DNA of 64,000 bases from Aminobacter aganoensis (GCF_014206975.1 NZ_JACHOU010000016.1:48204-112203); one strand, 5' to 3'. Counted from the first letter of the stretch, positions 27,372 to 36,010 are shown. Made by a program: numbers and translations. Notes: generated from the sequence alone by a model not told the origin.

Positions 27372-27947
27372 ATGCTGCTGCCTGCCGGTACTGACAAGAT
27401 CACGATTCAGCGCATCCTCAAGGTCAATCACGCCGGGGAGCGTGCCGCAATCAACATCTACGGCGCCCAGATCGCGATCGCGCGGCGGTTCTTTCCAACG
27501 ATTTCGCCCGAGCTGGAGAGAATGCGCGCCGACGAGATCGTTCACGCCACGATATTCCGCGATGCCATGCCGGCTCGCGACACACGGCCATGCCGCGTCA
27601 TGAAGTTCTGGAGTCTCGGCGGCTATGTCCTTGGCCTGATAACGTCGGCTCTCGGGCCCCAGATGGTCTGGCTCTGCACCGAGGCGGTCGAAGCCACCGT
27701 CCATCGTCATCTCGAAGAGCAGCTCCGTTTCCTGAAGGGGCGCGACGAGGGGCTGCATGCAGCGATCCTTGGCATTCAGGAAGAGGAACTGGCGCATCTG
27801 GAGGTCGCGCGAGCACGCCGATCGTCAAAGGGGCTGCTATACGGCCTGGCCTATGGCGTCATTGCTGCCGCGACCAGTTCGATGATCTGGCTGTCGACCT
27901 GGGGCGATACAAGCTGGATGAAGCGCGAGCTCGAGGGCAGCCGCTAG
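27372..27947 (+). CDS. COQ7-like demethoxyubiquinone hydroxylase family protein
   Basis: This protein of about 191 residues has the diiron ligand pattern of the family: NHAGERAAINIY, DEIVHATIF, CTEAVEATVHRHLEEQL and EEELAHLEVA (two E and E..H pairs). COQ7 hydroxylates demethoxyubiquinone in ubiquinone synthesis. The ATG at 27372 with GGGGGA upstream is preferred; 27336 would add 12 residues. No other ubiquinone gene is close. It overlaps the convergent plsC by 4 bases. Confidence 0.82.
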   Translation: MLLPAGTDKITIQRILKVNHAGERAAINIYGAQIAIARRFFPTISPELERMRADEIVHATIFRDAMPARDTRPCRVMKFWSLGGYVLGLITSALGPQMVWLCTEAVEATVHRHLEEQLRFLKGRDEGLHAAILGIQEEELAHLEVARARRSSKGLLYGLAYGVIAAATSSMIWLSTWGDTSWMKRELEGSR

Positions 27948-28735
27948 CTCCTAACCTCGACGCCGAGTTCCCTGAGCCGCTTCACCGCCGTGGGCGGCAT
28001 CGGCGGCGGGTTGTTGGATCTCGCAGCCTCGATCAGGAATTCGTCGCAGGCGGCCTCGGTTTCAGCGACCAGCCGCGACATGAATTCTTCGCGGCTCAGC
28101 CCGGCAGGGATCGGCTTGAGGAATCGGGCCTTGATGGTGCCGGGGAAGCGCAGGAATTTGCGGCGCGGCCAGTACAGCCCGGCGACGTGGGCGACCGGCA
28201 CCACAGGCATGTTGAGCGCCGCATAGAGCTCGGCGATGCCCCACTTGTAGGCCGGTTCGTCTCCCGGCGCTCGGCGCGTGCCCTCGGGGTAGATGATCAG
28301 CTGCCGGTCGTGCTGCATTTCCTTGCGGGTCGCCACAACGACTGCCTTCAGGGCCGCTGAGCGCTTGCCGCGGTTGACCGGGATCATCTTCATCTTGGCG
28401 ATGTACCAGCCGAAGAACGGGATCCACATCAGCTCGCGCTTGAGGATGTAGAGCGGGTCGCGCAGGTAGGGGAAGAAGGCGATGGCGTCCCAGAACGACT
28501 GGTGCTTGGGCGCCAGGATGAACGAGCCTTCGGGCAGGTTCTCCACGCCCGAAATCTCGCTCTTCGTACCGGCGATCTTTTCCTGCAACCACAGGCTCGT
28601 GCGCGCCCAGAACTTAGGCACGAACCAGGCGCGATGGCGCGGCGACAGGAAGTAGTAGGGCGTCCACAGGATCATCTGGACGACCAGGCTGACATAGAAG
28701 ACGAAGTTGAATGCCAGCGAGCGGATTTGGAGCAT
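27944..28735 (-). CDS. plsC: 1-acyl-sn-glycerol-3-phosphate acyltransferase
   Basis: This 263-residue membrane enzyme acylates lysophosphatidic acid to phosphatidic acid. It has an N-terminal helix, the catalytic H-X4-D motif in PKHQSFWDAI, IPVNRGKRSAALKAV and the EGTR motif in IYPEGTRRAPGD. It stands behind the ydcF terminator, so it has its own promoter in the gap at 28736-28785. Confidence 0.93.
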   Translation of the reverse strand: MLQIRSLAFNFVFYVSLVVQMILWTPYYFLSPRHRAWFVPKFWARTSLWLQEKIAGTKSEISGVENLPEGSFILAPKHQSFWDAIAFFPYLRDPLYILKRELMWIPFFGWYIAKMKMIPVNRGKRSAALKAVVVATRKEMQHDRQLIIYPEGTRRAPGDEPAYKWGIAELYAALNMPVVPVAHVAGLYWPRRKFLRFPGTIKARFLKPIPAGLSREEFMSRLVAETEAACDEFLIEAARSNNPPPMPPTAVKRLRELGVEVRS

Positions 28736-28785
28736 TGTCGAGGAGCGCCTGAGGACGGAATTTGCCGTTGGTTACACCAAGCCGT

Positions 28786-28815
28786 CGAAAAAGGAAAACG
28801 GCGCTTGGCGCCGTT
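28786..28815 (-). terminator. terminator of the ftsE-ftsX-ydcF transcript
   Basis: On the minus strand AACGGCGC pairs with GCGCCGTT around a 3-base loop and is followed by TTTTCCTTTTT. It lies 24 bases after the ydcF-like stop. Confidence 0.85.
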
Positions 28816-28838
28816 CACATATCGAGCTGAGTGGAAAG

Positions 28839-29582
28839 CTAGTCGGCAGCTTCGGCCTGGACGACGAGCACGCCATCGGCCGTCGGCTTGACCGGCACGA
28901 TGCCGCGGGCCAGCGCCAGCAGGTACTTGTTGTATTCGGTGAACAGCACGCGGAACGCTTCGGGCTTGGTCAGCCAGCGCCCTTCGTCGAGCTTGGAGTT
29001 GACGACCGGATAGGGCTCGAGGCTGGCGTTACGCAGCAGCCGTCCCATTTCCAGCAGGCTGCGCGGCATATGGTAGTTGTTGGTGACGAGGATGACGCGC
29101 TCGTAGTCGTGGCTGACGACCCACTTTGCGCTTTCTTCGGCATTGCCGATGGTGTCGAGCGCGGCGCGGTCGATGTCGACGCGGTTGAACAGCGACTTGT
29201 CGCTGCCGGTCGCGACCTGCAACTGGCGGCGCGTCGCAGAAGGATGCACGCCGCTGATCAGAAGGCGTTCGCCCTTGCCCGCCTTGAGCAGGCCCAGTGC
29301 CGCATCGAGCCGCGATTGGCCGCCGGTCAGGACGATGATGGCGTCGGCCTTCTCTGGGTTCGCAGGCGTGCTCATGCCGCTGACATGGACGGCAAAGAAA
29401 CCGAACCCGCCGGTGAAGATGACGGCGAATGCCACGAGGATGAACAGAATGCGGCGCAAAAAGATCGTTCTCCGGCGCAGCTTGCGCCCGGCCGGGTAGA
29501 TCCTCGTTCCTGAAACCGACCCCGAAGCAGCGAGCGCGTTCTGTCCCATTACGAAGCCATCGTTATGCAGGGAATGCGGCAT
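28839..29582 (-). CDS. YdcF-family (DUF218) membrane-anchored protein
   Basis: This 247-residue protein has one N-terminal transmembrane helix (about residues 43-62) and a DUF218 domain: ADAIIVLTGGQSRLDAALGLLKAG, LLISGVHP, IGNAEESAKWV and VILVTNNYHMPRSL. Related proteins (ElyC, SanA) act in envelope and peptidoglycan homeostasis. It follows ftsX by 62 bases and is probably in the ftsEX operon. The start could instead be the ATG at 29549. Confidence 0.88.
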   Translation of the reverse strand: MPHSLHNDGFVMGQNALAASGSVSGTRIYPAGRKLRRRTIFLRRILFILVAFAVIFTGGFGFFAVHVSGMSTPANPEKADAIIVLTGGQSRLDAALGLLKAGKGERLLISGVHPSATRRQLQVATGSDKSLFNRVDIDRAALDTIGNAEESAKWVVSHDYERVILVTNNYHMPRSLLEMGRLLRNASLEPYPVVNSKLDEGRWLTKPEAFRVLFTEYNKYLLALARGIVPVKPTADGVLVVQAEAAD

Positions 29583-29644
29583 TTACAGCGCCGTATTATG
29601 CACATTGGGTGACATTTTGACATCATTCGTGATGACGGCATGGT

Positions 29645-30646
29645 CTACATCCCGTCCGGCTGGTGCAGGTCCATGTCGCCGAGGTGGCGGACGACGGTAA
29701 AATGCGAGGTGGCGGCGGTCAGCCCGCCGATGACGGCGACGATGACGGCGACGCCGAGATAGCCGTTGGCACCGATGGCGAAGTCGCCGAACAGCGCCGT
29801 CGCCTGGTCGGCTTCCGGCGTCGCCAGGTTGCGCGACGACCACCAGGAAAAGATGATGAACACGATGACAGCGGCCGCGCCGCCGGCGGCCGCGCCCTTC
29901 ATGCCGGTCAGCAGGAAGTGGCGGCGGAATTCGCTGGCGATGAAGCGCGCCTCGGCACCAACGAAATGCAGCACCTCGATGATGTGGCCGTTGCCGGCCA
30001 TGGCGCCGCGAGTGGCAAACACCACCGAAAGCACAGTTGCCGCCAGCATCAGGATCAGGACGCCCGTGCCGATGGTGACGGTGGTCCGCGCCATCGCCAC
30101 CAGCCGGTCGACCCAGGTCCGGTGGTCGTCGAGCGAAGCTGTCGGGACCTTCGGCGTGATCGCCTCGCGCATGGCCTGGAAATCGGGCGGGTTGTTCTCG
30201 TCGATGGTCACGATCACCAGCCGCGGAACCGGCAGTTCGTCGATGTTCAGCCCAGAGCCGAGCCAGGGTTCGAGCAGGCGGGCCGTCGCGTCGCGGTCGA
30301 CGATCCGGGTCGAACGTACCCCGGGGAACTCGCCGGCGATGCGGGCGGCGGTCTCGAGTGCCGCGTCCATGTCGAGCCCGTCGGCGGGCTTGATCTGGAT
30401 GGTCGCCTCGCGCGAGATCTGGTTCTCCCATACCGAGGCGGTGTCGCGCACCAGCGTGACTGCCCCCAGTGTCAGGCACGACAAGAACGTCATGATGGCG
30501 ATGACCAGCACCAGCGCCCGGCCGGCGATGTTCTGGGACGGCACGATGGGCGCCGTCTTGCGCTGCAGGCGAGGGGCCGGCTGCTGCATCGGCGCATCTT
30601 CGAATTCCTCGTCGTGGTCCCGGGTGTCGGCGGGGGCTTCAGTCAT
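29645..30646 (-). CDS. ftsX: cell division protein FtsX
   Basis: This 333-residue permease has four helices and a large extracytoplasmic loop after the first. The cytosolic N-terminus is long (about 50 residues, rich in charged residues and proline). FtsX signals with FtsE to septal peptidoglycan hydrolases. It overlaps ftsE by 8 bases, so translation is coupled. Confidence 0.94.
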   Translation of the reverse strand: MTEAPADTRDHDEEFEDAPMQQPAPRLQRKTAPIVPSQNIAGRALVLVIAIMTFLSCLTLGAVTLVRDTASVWENQISREATIQIKPADGLDMDAALETAARIAGEFPGVRSTRIVDRDATARLLEPWLGSGLNIDELPVPRLVIVTIDENNPPDFQAMREAITPKVPTASLDDHRTWVDRLVAMARTTVTIGTGVLILMLAATVLSVVFATRGAMAGNGHIIEVLHFVGAEARFIASEFRRHFLLTGMKGAAAGGAAAVIVFIIFSWWSSRNLATPEADQATALFGDFAIGANGYLGVAVIVAVIGGLTAATSHFTVVRHLGDMDLHQPDGM

Positions 30647-31298
30647 AGATGTCGAGCTTTCCGCCGGCCAGAATCATGCGCCGGGCGTCGACCTGGTCCA
30701 TCAGGCCGAGGTCGTGGGTGGCGATGACCACTGCGGTGCCGAGCCGGTTGAGTTCGATGAACAGCCTGAGCAGGCGCCGGGCCAGCGGCGGATCGACATT
30801 GCCGGTAGGCTCGTCGGCCAGTAGGATTTCCGGTTGCTCGATCAGGGCGCGGGCAATCGCGGCACGCTGCTTTTCGCCGCCGGAAAGCACCGGCGGCAGC
30901 ACATGCATGCGTTCGCCCAGGCCGACCCATTTCAGCAGTTCGATGACGTCGGTGCGGTAGCTCGCTTCCTCGCGCCCGCGCACGCGCAAAGGCAGCGCCA
31001 CGTTCTCGTAGGTGGTCATGTGGTCGAGCAGGCGGAAATCCTGGAACACGACGCCGATGCGGCGGCGCATCAGCGGCAGCTCGGCGCGCGAAATGCGGGT
31101 GCGGTCCTTGCCGAAGACGCTGATCAGCCCGCGCGTCGGCTTGAGCGACAGAAACAGCAGGCGGAGCAGGGTGGTCTTGCCTGCACCGGAAGGCCCGCTC
31201 AAAAACTGGAACGAGCGCTCGGGAATGTGGAAGGAGACATCGCGCAGGATCTCCGGTCCCATTCCGTATCTGAGGCCGACATTCTCGAATCGGATCAC
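30639..31298 (-). CDS. ftsE: cell division ATP-binding protein FtsE
   Basis: This 219-residue ABC ATPase has a Walker A motif SGPSGAGKTTLL, signature LSGGEKQRAAIARAL, Walker B ILLADEPTGNVD and H-loop ATHD. It forms the FtsEX complex with the next gene. Upstream lie several CtrA-type boxes (31383-31454), which suggests cell-cycle timing. Confidence 0.95.
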   Translation of the reverse strand: MIRFENVGLRYGMGPEILRDVSFHIPERSFQFLSGPSGAGKTTLLRLLFLSLKPTRGLISVFGKDRTRISRAELPLMRRRIGVVFQDFRLLDHMTTYENVALPLRVRGREEASYRTDVIELLKWVGLGERMHVLPPVLSGGEKQRAAIARALIEQPEILLADEPTGNVDPPLARRLLRLFIELNRLGTAVVIATHDLGLMDQVDARRMILAGGKLDIYD

Positions 31299-31382
31299 GT
31301 GCTGCAGACCTTGGGTTCTCGATCCCGATGATTTTTCTCGGGACCCCGGCCGCCCGTTTCTATGAAACGACCTTGGGTCCGC

Positions 31383-31454
31383 ATGGTTAACGGACGGTTA
31401 AGTTTCCGTCCCGGGTGGGGCTCGAAAGCACCTCGGTGGCGAAGCATTAACCAT
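31383..31454. promoter_or_regulatory. cluster of CtrA-type binding boxes between ftsE and the divergent gene
   Basis: TTAA-N7-TTAA is at 31387-31401, the full CtrA spacing. The octamer TTAACCAT occurs twice, inverted at 31383-31390 (ATGGTTAA) and direct at 31447-31454. These match the alphaproteobacterial CtrA consensus. The cluster lies 85-156 bases upstream of ftsE and 41-112 bases upstream of the gene at 31495. Binding itself is inferred. Confidence 0.7.
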
Positions 31455-31494
31455 TTCCGTTTACCCCCTCTCGGCAAAATGTCTAAGGGGTCTG

Positions 31495-32133
31495 ATGGCT
31501 GAGCAGCGGAAAGCACGCCCGGTTTCCGGCGAAATCATGGCCGCCGACGCCCGCGACACATTCGCCCAGCCGATAGCTGTGGATTCGACAGACATCGTCG
31601 ATGCGGATTTCGAGGTCGTCGAGCGTTCCCATGCACGCAACGAATCAATCGACGACCAGCCGGCCTTCCCTGGCTCGGCGGCTTCGGCCGGCGGAATGGA
31701 AATGCTGCGGGCAACGCGGGCAGCCCGGGATTCGAGCTCCGCTCGTGGTGGCCCGGTGTTCTGGATCGCCGGCATCTCATTGGCGGCAATGGCCTTCTGG
31801 GTATCCGGCGGCCATGCGGTCGTGCGTGGAGCGGCACTTCCGCTCGCCTGGCAGGGGTCTTCCCTGCGTATCGCCGAGGTCATGTCGCGGGTCGACAGCT
31901 CGGGCCGCAGGCCGGTGCTGCTCGTCGACGGGGCGGCGTTCAACGATGGCAAGGCGGCTGCGCCATTGCCGCCGATCGACATCGCCGTTGCGGCAAACGA
32001 CGGCAAGATCCTGCGCTACAGGCTGGGGACAGGCGCCGATCCAGTGGCGCCCGGCGCAAGATGGGACTTTTCGAGCCGGCTCGAGGTGCCTATGAACGGG
32101 ATAAGGACCGTCACGGTCGCTTTCTCGGAATAG
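31495..32133 (+). CDS. unrecognised single-pass membrane protein
   Basis: This 212-residue protein has an acidic, low-complexity cytosolic N-terminus (residues 1-85), one transmembrane helix (about 88-106, PVFWIAGISLAAMAFWVSGG), and a compact periplasmic domain ending in ...GIRTVTVAFSE. In related rhizobia the gene beside ftsE often carries an N-terminal zinc-ribbon; none is visible here. It starts 41 bases after a CtrA-type box and precedes hpt by 9 bases. No function can be assigned. Confidence 0.75.
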   Translation: MAEQRKARPVSGEIMAADARDTFAQPIAVDSTDIVDADFEVVERSHARNESIDDQPAFPGSAASAGGMEMLRATRAARDSSSARGGPVFWIAGISLAAMAFWVSGGHAVVRGAALPLAWQGSSLRIAEVMSRVDSSGRRPVLLVDGAAFNDGKAAAPLPPIDIAVAANDGKILRYRLGTGADPVAPGARWDFSSRLEVPMNGIRTVTVAFSE

Positions 32134-32142
32134 GATGATGTC

Positions 32143-32685
32143 ATGCCCGTTGTGCGCGACAAGGAAATCGAAGTGCTGTTCTCCGCCTCGGCGATCGCAC
32201 GGCGCAATCTCGAACTCGCCAAGGACATCGCGGCGCACGACTACACCGACCTGCTGGTCATCTCGGTGCTCAAGGGCTCGTTCATTTTTGCCGCCGACCT
32301 GATCCGTGCCATGCACGATGTCGGCCTGTCGCCGGAAGTCGAGTTCATCTTCATCTCCAGCTACGGCGCCGGCACGACCAGCGGCGAGGTCCGAGTGCTG
32401 CGCGACATCGACAACGAGGTCAAAGGACGCGACGTGCTGTTGATCGACGACATCCTCGAATCGGGCAAGACGCTGAAGTTCACCCGCGAGCTGATGATGT
32501 CGCGCGGCGCCAAGAGCTGTTCGATCGCCGTGCTGCTCGACAAGCGCATGCGCCGCAAGACCGACCTCGATGCCGACTATGTCGGCTTCGACTGCCCGGA
32601 CTACTTCGTCGTCGGCTACGGCATGGATGTGGCGCACGCTTTCCGCGAGCTGCCCTTCGTCGGCGTCGTCAAGGGCGAAGACTGA
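32143..32685 (+). CDS. hpt: hypoxanthine phosphoribosyltransferase
   Basis: This 180-residue purine salvage enzyme converts hypoxanthine (or guanine) and PRPP to IMP (GMP). The PRPP-binding motif is VLLIDDILESGKTL, with SSYGAGTTSGEV forming the flexible loop and VGFDCPDYFVVGYGMD near the base-binding site. It sits between the putative membrane gene and cpdR. Confidence 0.94.
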   Translation: MPVVRDKEIEVLFSASAIARRNLELAKDIAAHDYTDLLVISVLKGSFIFAADLIRAMHDVGLSPEVEFIFISSYGAGTTSGEVRVLRDIDNEVKGRDVLLIDDILESGKTLKFTRELMMSRGAKSCSIAVLLDKRMRRKTDLDADYVGFDCPDYFVVGYGMDVAHAFRELPFVGVVKGED

Positions 32686-32753
32686 TCCGCGACGGAATAC
32701 AAATCTCGTCGGCCTTCAGAAATCGTCAACCTGTCGCGGCAAATATCGCCGCC

Positions 32754-33155
32754 ATGGCAAAGCTTCTGATCGTTGAGGACGACGAGTCCGTCCGCACTCT
32801 CGCTGCCCGCGCGCTCGAACGCGCCGGCCACATTGTCGATGTCGCCTGCGACGGTGCGCAGGGACTCGACTGCATCCATGCCGAAAAGGGCGCCTTCGAC
32901 CTGATCGTCTCCGACATCCGCATGCCGGAGATGGACGGCATCGAGATGGCGCAGGCAGCCGCCGCCGCCTTTCCGGGGCTGCCGATCCTTTTGATGACGG
33001 GCTATGCCGACCAGCGCGAACGCGCCGAGGAACTCGACGCGATCATCGTTGACGTCGTGCAGAAGCCGTTCACGCTTGCCGACATCCGCGACCGCGTCTC
33101 GCTGGCACTGGCCAGGACGGGTCAGTCGGCCGCAGCATTCGCCGGCGCCGCCTGA
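32754..33155 (+). CDS. cpdR: single-domain response regulator CpdR
   Basis: This 133-residue stand-alone receiver has the acidic pair Asp9/Asp10, the phosphoacceptor Asp54 (IVSDIRMPEMDG), Thr in MTGYA and Lys in VQKPF. CpdR in Caulobacter, Sinorhizobium and Brucella, when unphosphorylated, directs ClpXP to degrade CtrA and other substrates. The identification rests on sequence similarity and the ftsEX/hpt neighbourhood. Its 3' end overlaps the convergent EamA gene by 34 bases. Confidence 0.85.
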   Translation: MAKLLIVEDDESVRTLAARALERAGHIVDVACDGAQGLDCIHAEKGAFDLIVSDIRMPEMDGIEMAQAAAAAFPGLPILLMTGYADQRERAEELDAIIVDVVQKPFTLADIRDRVSLALARTGQSAAAFAGAA

Positions 33156-34066
33156 GGCGAGCGGCCACCGACATTCAGTGCGAAGATGCCGGCGCCGACG
33201 ATCAGCAGGGCGCCGATGATCGTGCCGCTGTCCGGGATCTCGGTGAAGAACAGGAAGCCCCACAGCGGTGCCCACAGCAGGCCGGTATACTCGAACGTTG
33301 CCGCCTTGTTGGCGGGGGTGAGCCGGTAGGCCTGGCCCAGCAGGATCATGCCGACCGCGGCAATGACGCCGCAGGCACCCATCATCAGGAAATCGCGCAG
33401 GCTCGGCCAGACCCAGGGCCGCATCAGGAAGTCGAGGCTGGGGTGCCCGGTCTGGCTGAAGCCCGTTGCCGAGAATGTGGCGCCGATGGCGACTGCGCCG
33501 ACGAGATAGGCGGCGTTCTGGTAGAAGGCCATGGTGGTGGCGCTTTCGGTCACCCCGATCTTGCGCGCCATCAATTGCGAAAAGCCATAGAGGAAGGCCG
33601 AGACCAGCGACAGCAACGCGGCCCACTCGAAAATCCCGGCACCCGGATTGACCATCACGACGACGCCGATCAGGCCGACCGCGCCGGCAACGAGGCTCTG
33701 CCACGGCACCCGTTCGCCGAGATAGGGGCCGGCCATCGTCATGATCAGCAGCGGCGCCAGGAAAAACAGCGCCGCCGCATCGGCGATCGGCAGGGCCGGG
33801 ATCGCCAGATAGTAGGCGCAGTAGGAAATGAACAGGATCGACGAGCGCGACGCCAGGAAGCGCCAGTTCGGCGAGGCCAGCGCGCCCAGGCCAACGTCGC
33901 GATGAACGATCAAAAGCAGGATCGGCAGGGCCACGACGGCGCGGATCAGCAGCGCTTCGCTGACCGGATAGGTTCCGGCCACGGCCTTGATCAGTGCATC
34001 CTGGATCGAAAACACCAGCACGCCCAGGCACAGGCACAGGATGCCGAGAAGCGTTCTGTTCTGCAT
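33122..34066 (-). CDS. EamA-family (DMT) transporter
   Basis: This 314-residue protein has ten helices in two EamA repeats (start LGILCLCLGVLVFSIQDALIKAVAGTYPVSEALLIRAVVALP; second repeat with FLYGFSQLMARKIGVTES). It is an exporter of unknown small metabolites. It starts 133 bases below the terminator of the small RNA at 34199-34320 and overlaps the 3' end of cpdR. Confidence 0.88.
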   Translation of the reverse strand: MQNRTLLGILCLCLGVLVFSIQDALIKAVAGTYPVSEALLIRAVVALPILLLIVHRDVGLGALASPNWRFLASRSSILFISYCAYYLAIPALPIADAAALFFLAPLLIMTMAGPYLGERVPWQSLVAGAVGLIGVVVMVNPGAGIFEWAALLSLVSAFLYGFSQLMARKIGVTESATTMAFYQNAAYLVGAVAIGATFSATGFSQTGHPSLDFLMRPWVWPSLRDFLMMGACGVIAAVGMILLGQAYRLTPANKAATFEYTGLLWAPLWGFLFFTEIPDSGTIIGALLIVGAGIFALNVGGRSPQAAPANAAAD

Positions 34067-34198
34067 GGTCTCCGTCAGTCCGTCGCATGAAATGATCGGA
34101 CAGTTCTATAGCGAGACGCGGCGCCGGAAGAGCGCTTGTCTCGGCCGGCTGTTGGTCCAGCGTTGCAGCATCCTGAGCTACCAGCGGCCATGCGCCGG

Positions 34199-34320
34199 CC
34201 AAAAAAATACCCGCCGTGAAATCCGCGGCGGGTGAAAGTGAGGACGGTACTTACCAGTCCGTAGCCGCATCTAACGGCCACCTTCCAATGGGTGGCCGGA
34301 CTATCCATTGACGTTTGACA
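34199..34320 (-). ncRNA. probable small RNA ended by an intrinsic terminator
   Basis: On the minus strand a perfect CGGCCACC/GGTGGCCG hairpin with an 8-base loop (about 34275-34298) is followed by about 40 bases with a GGAC/GUCC pairing. A terminator then follows, with stem ACCCGCC/GGCGGGT and a run of seven Ts. No reading frame fits and the terminator lies 133 bases before the next gene, so a free small RNA is likelier than a leader. Arrangement and sequence recall conserved rhizobial small RNAs such as mmgR (suhB/alpha-r8), but I cannot confirm the family. The 5' end is approximate. Confidence 0.6.
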
Positions 34321-34330
34321 CAATGCAAAC

Positions 34331-34360
34331 GAATTGGAATGATGGCAGTCATTAGAATTC
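34331..34360. promoter_or_regulatory. dyad operator between the small RNA and the LysR gene
   Basis: GAATT...AATTC at the outside and AATGA-N6-TCATT inside share one centre (between 34345 and 34346). The dyad ends 24 bases before the LysR ATG at 34384 and lies just upstream of the leftward RNA. It is a probable LysR binding site for autoregulation or divergent control. Confidence 0.6.
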
Positions 34361-34383
34361 CTTATGTCTGATGGTGCCAAGCC

Positions 34384-35244
34384 ATGACCCTTCGCCTCGA
34401 CAGCGATCTCTTGCGTACGTTCCTGGCGGTAGCGGAAAGCGGCAATTTCACCCGCGCGGCGGAGACTGTCGGGCGCACCCAGTCCGCGATCAGCATGCAG
34501 ATCAAGCGGCTCGAGGAGGTTGTCGGCGAAGTCCTCTTCGAACGCGGCGCGCGCGGCGTGACGCTGACGCAGCGTGGCGGCGACCTCGTCGAGAACGCCC
34601 GCCGCATCGTCATGCTGCTCGATGAAACAGCGTCGTCGATGCGGTCGGCACCGCTCGGCGGCCCGGTCAGGATCGGCCTGCCGGAAGAATACGGGCAACC
34701 CGTCCTGTCGCGGGCGCTGGGGGCATTCGCCAAGCGCCACGCCCAGGTGGAAGTGACGGTACGGTTTGGTTATTCGGTCTCCCAACTGGCCGCGCTTGCG
34801 GCCGGAGAGCTTGACCTGGCTGTCGTTTTCGAATGGCAGGCGCCTTCCGGCGTCGAGGTGCTGATGCACGACCCGACCGTCTGGGTGACCTCGAATCACC
34901 ATGACCTGCATCAGGAGCGGCCGCTGCCGGTCGCCATCTACACCCGCGAGGGCTGGTGTCGCGAACTGGCGCTCCGCTCGCTCGACCAGCGCGGCATCGA
35001 CTACCGGTTCGCCTATACCAGCGACACCACGAACGGGCTGACCCTTGCGGTCACCGCGGGCCTCGCCGTGGCGCCGATCGCGCGCAGCAACATACCGGCC
35101 GACTGCCGGGAACTGACGGCAGCCGAAGGCTTCGGTCCGATCGACACGACAAGGGTCGTGCTGCATCGCAATCCGCGCGCCGTCAGCGAAGCCGTCGACG
35201 CCATGGCGGACGCTATCCGCGACGCTTTCCATCAGCGGCGCTGA
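34384..35244 (+). CDS. LysR-family transcriptional regulator
   Basis: This 286-residue protein has the LysR helix-turn-helix (LLRTFLAVAESGNFTRAAETVGRTQSAISMQIKRLEE) and an effector-binding domain. It could control the divergent small RNA, the GST gene downstream, or itself through the dyad at 34331-34360. The inducer is unknown. Confidence 0.92.
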   Translation: MTLRLDSDLLRTFLAVAESGNFTRAAETVGRTQSAISMQIKRLEEVVGEVLFERGARGVTLTQRGGDLVENARRIVMLLDETASSMRSAPLGGPVRIGLPEEYGQPVLSRALGAFAKRHAQVEVTVRFGYSVSQLAALAAGELDLAVVFEWQAPSGVEVLMHDPTVWVTSNHHDLHQERPLPVAIYTREGWCRELALRSLDQRGIDYRFAYTSDTTNGLTLAVTAGLAVAPIARSNIPADCRELTAAEGFGPIDTTRVVLHRNPRAVSEAVDAMADAIRDAFHQRR

Positions 35245-35266
35245 TCCCGGGCCTGGTGGATGGATC

Positions 35267-35299
35267 CTGTCATGGCTCCTGACAAAATGCTGTCAGGAG
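35267..35299. promoter_or_regulatory. palindromic operator upstream of the GST gene
   Basis: CTCCTGACA (35276-35284) and TGTCAGGAG (35291-35299) form a perfect 9-base dyad with a 6-base spacer. A further TGTCA half-site (CCTGTCA) begins at about 35267, so three half-sites are present. It ends 41 bases before the GST start. No T-run follows, so an operator is likelier than a terminator. The cognate regulator is unknown. Confidence 0.65.
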
Positions 35300-35340
35300 G
35301 TCAGGGCTATGGTGACGACGTAGCAAACGAGGAGGAAGGC

Positions 35341-35967
35341 ATGATCACTTTCTACCATGCGCCATGGTCGCGCGCGTCCAACATGCTGTGGCTGCTCGAG
35401 GAGCTCGGCGCGCCCTACCAGATCGAGAAGGTCGATATCCGCGCACCTGGCGGGGTGCCCGAGGAATACCGGGCGATCCAGCCGAACAAGAAAGTCCCGG
35501 CGATCGTCCATGACGGCGTCCTTGTCACCGAGCGGGCGGCGATCTGCACCTATCTCTGCGACGCCTTCCCCGAAGCGGGCCTCGCGCCTGCCATCGGCGA
35601 CAAGATGCGCGCACCCTATTTGACCTGGCTGGTCTATGCTGACTCGGTATTCGACCCGGTCCTGGCGGCCAAGGCGCATGGCCACGAGTTCATGGGCAGC
35701 GGTTATTCCTACGGCTCGTTCAGCGAAATGATCGCCAATCTGGAACGCACGCTGTCGTCGCGGCCCTACATCGCCGGCGACCGCTTCACCGCGGCCGATA
35801 CCCAGATCGGCGGCGGCATCAATTTTGGTACGCAGGTGCTGAAGGTGCTGCCCGAGAAGCCGGTGTTCAAGGACTATGTCGACAGGCTGATTGCCCGGCC
35901 GGCCTTCCAGCGCGCCAGCCAGAAGGACCTCGCCATGGCGCGCGAGGCCGGGATGGTGCCGGGCTGA
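35341..35967 (+). CDS. glutathione S-transferase
   Basis: This 208-residue protein has an N-terminal thioredoxin-like domain (MITFYHAPWSRASNMLWLLEELGAPYQ; the Ser at about position 10 is the likely glutathione contact; NKKVPAIV with the cis-proline; TERAAICTYL) and an all-helical C-terminal domain. ATG at 35341 follows GAGGAAGG. It conjugates or reduces unknown electrophiles. A palindromic operator lies upstream, and the LysR gene upstream is on the same strand. Confidence 0.9.
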   Translation: MITFYHAPWSRASNMLWLLEELGAPYQIEKVDIRAPGGVPEEYRAIQPNKKVPAIVHDGVLVTERAAICTYLCDAFPEAGLAPAIGDKMRAPYLTWLVYADSVFDPVLAAKAHGHEFMGSGYSYGSFSEMIANLERTLSSRPYIAGDRFTAADTQIGGGINFGTQVLKVLPEKPVFKDYVDRLIARPAFQRASQKDLAMAREAGMVPG

Positions 35968-36010
35968 GACGCGCGGCCCTGACACAGCCTGCGCCGCTGC
36001 CTGAGGCGAG

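Noticed and set aside
35276..35299. Terminator after the LysR gene at 34384
   Set aside because: The dyad has no T-run on either strand and stands at promoter distance from the GST gene, so an operator is likelier.
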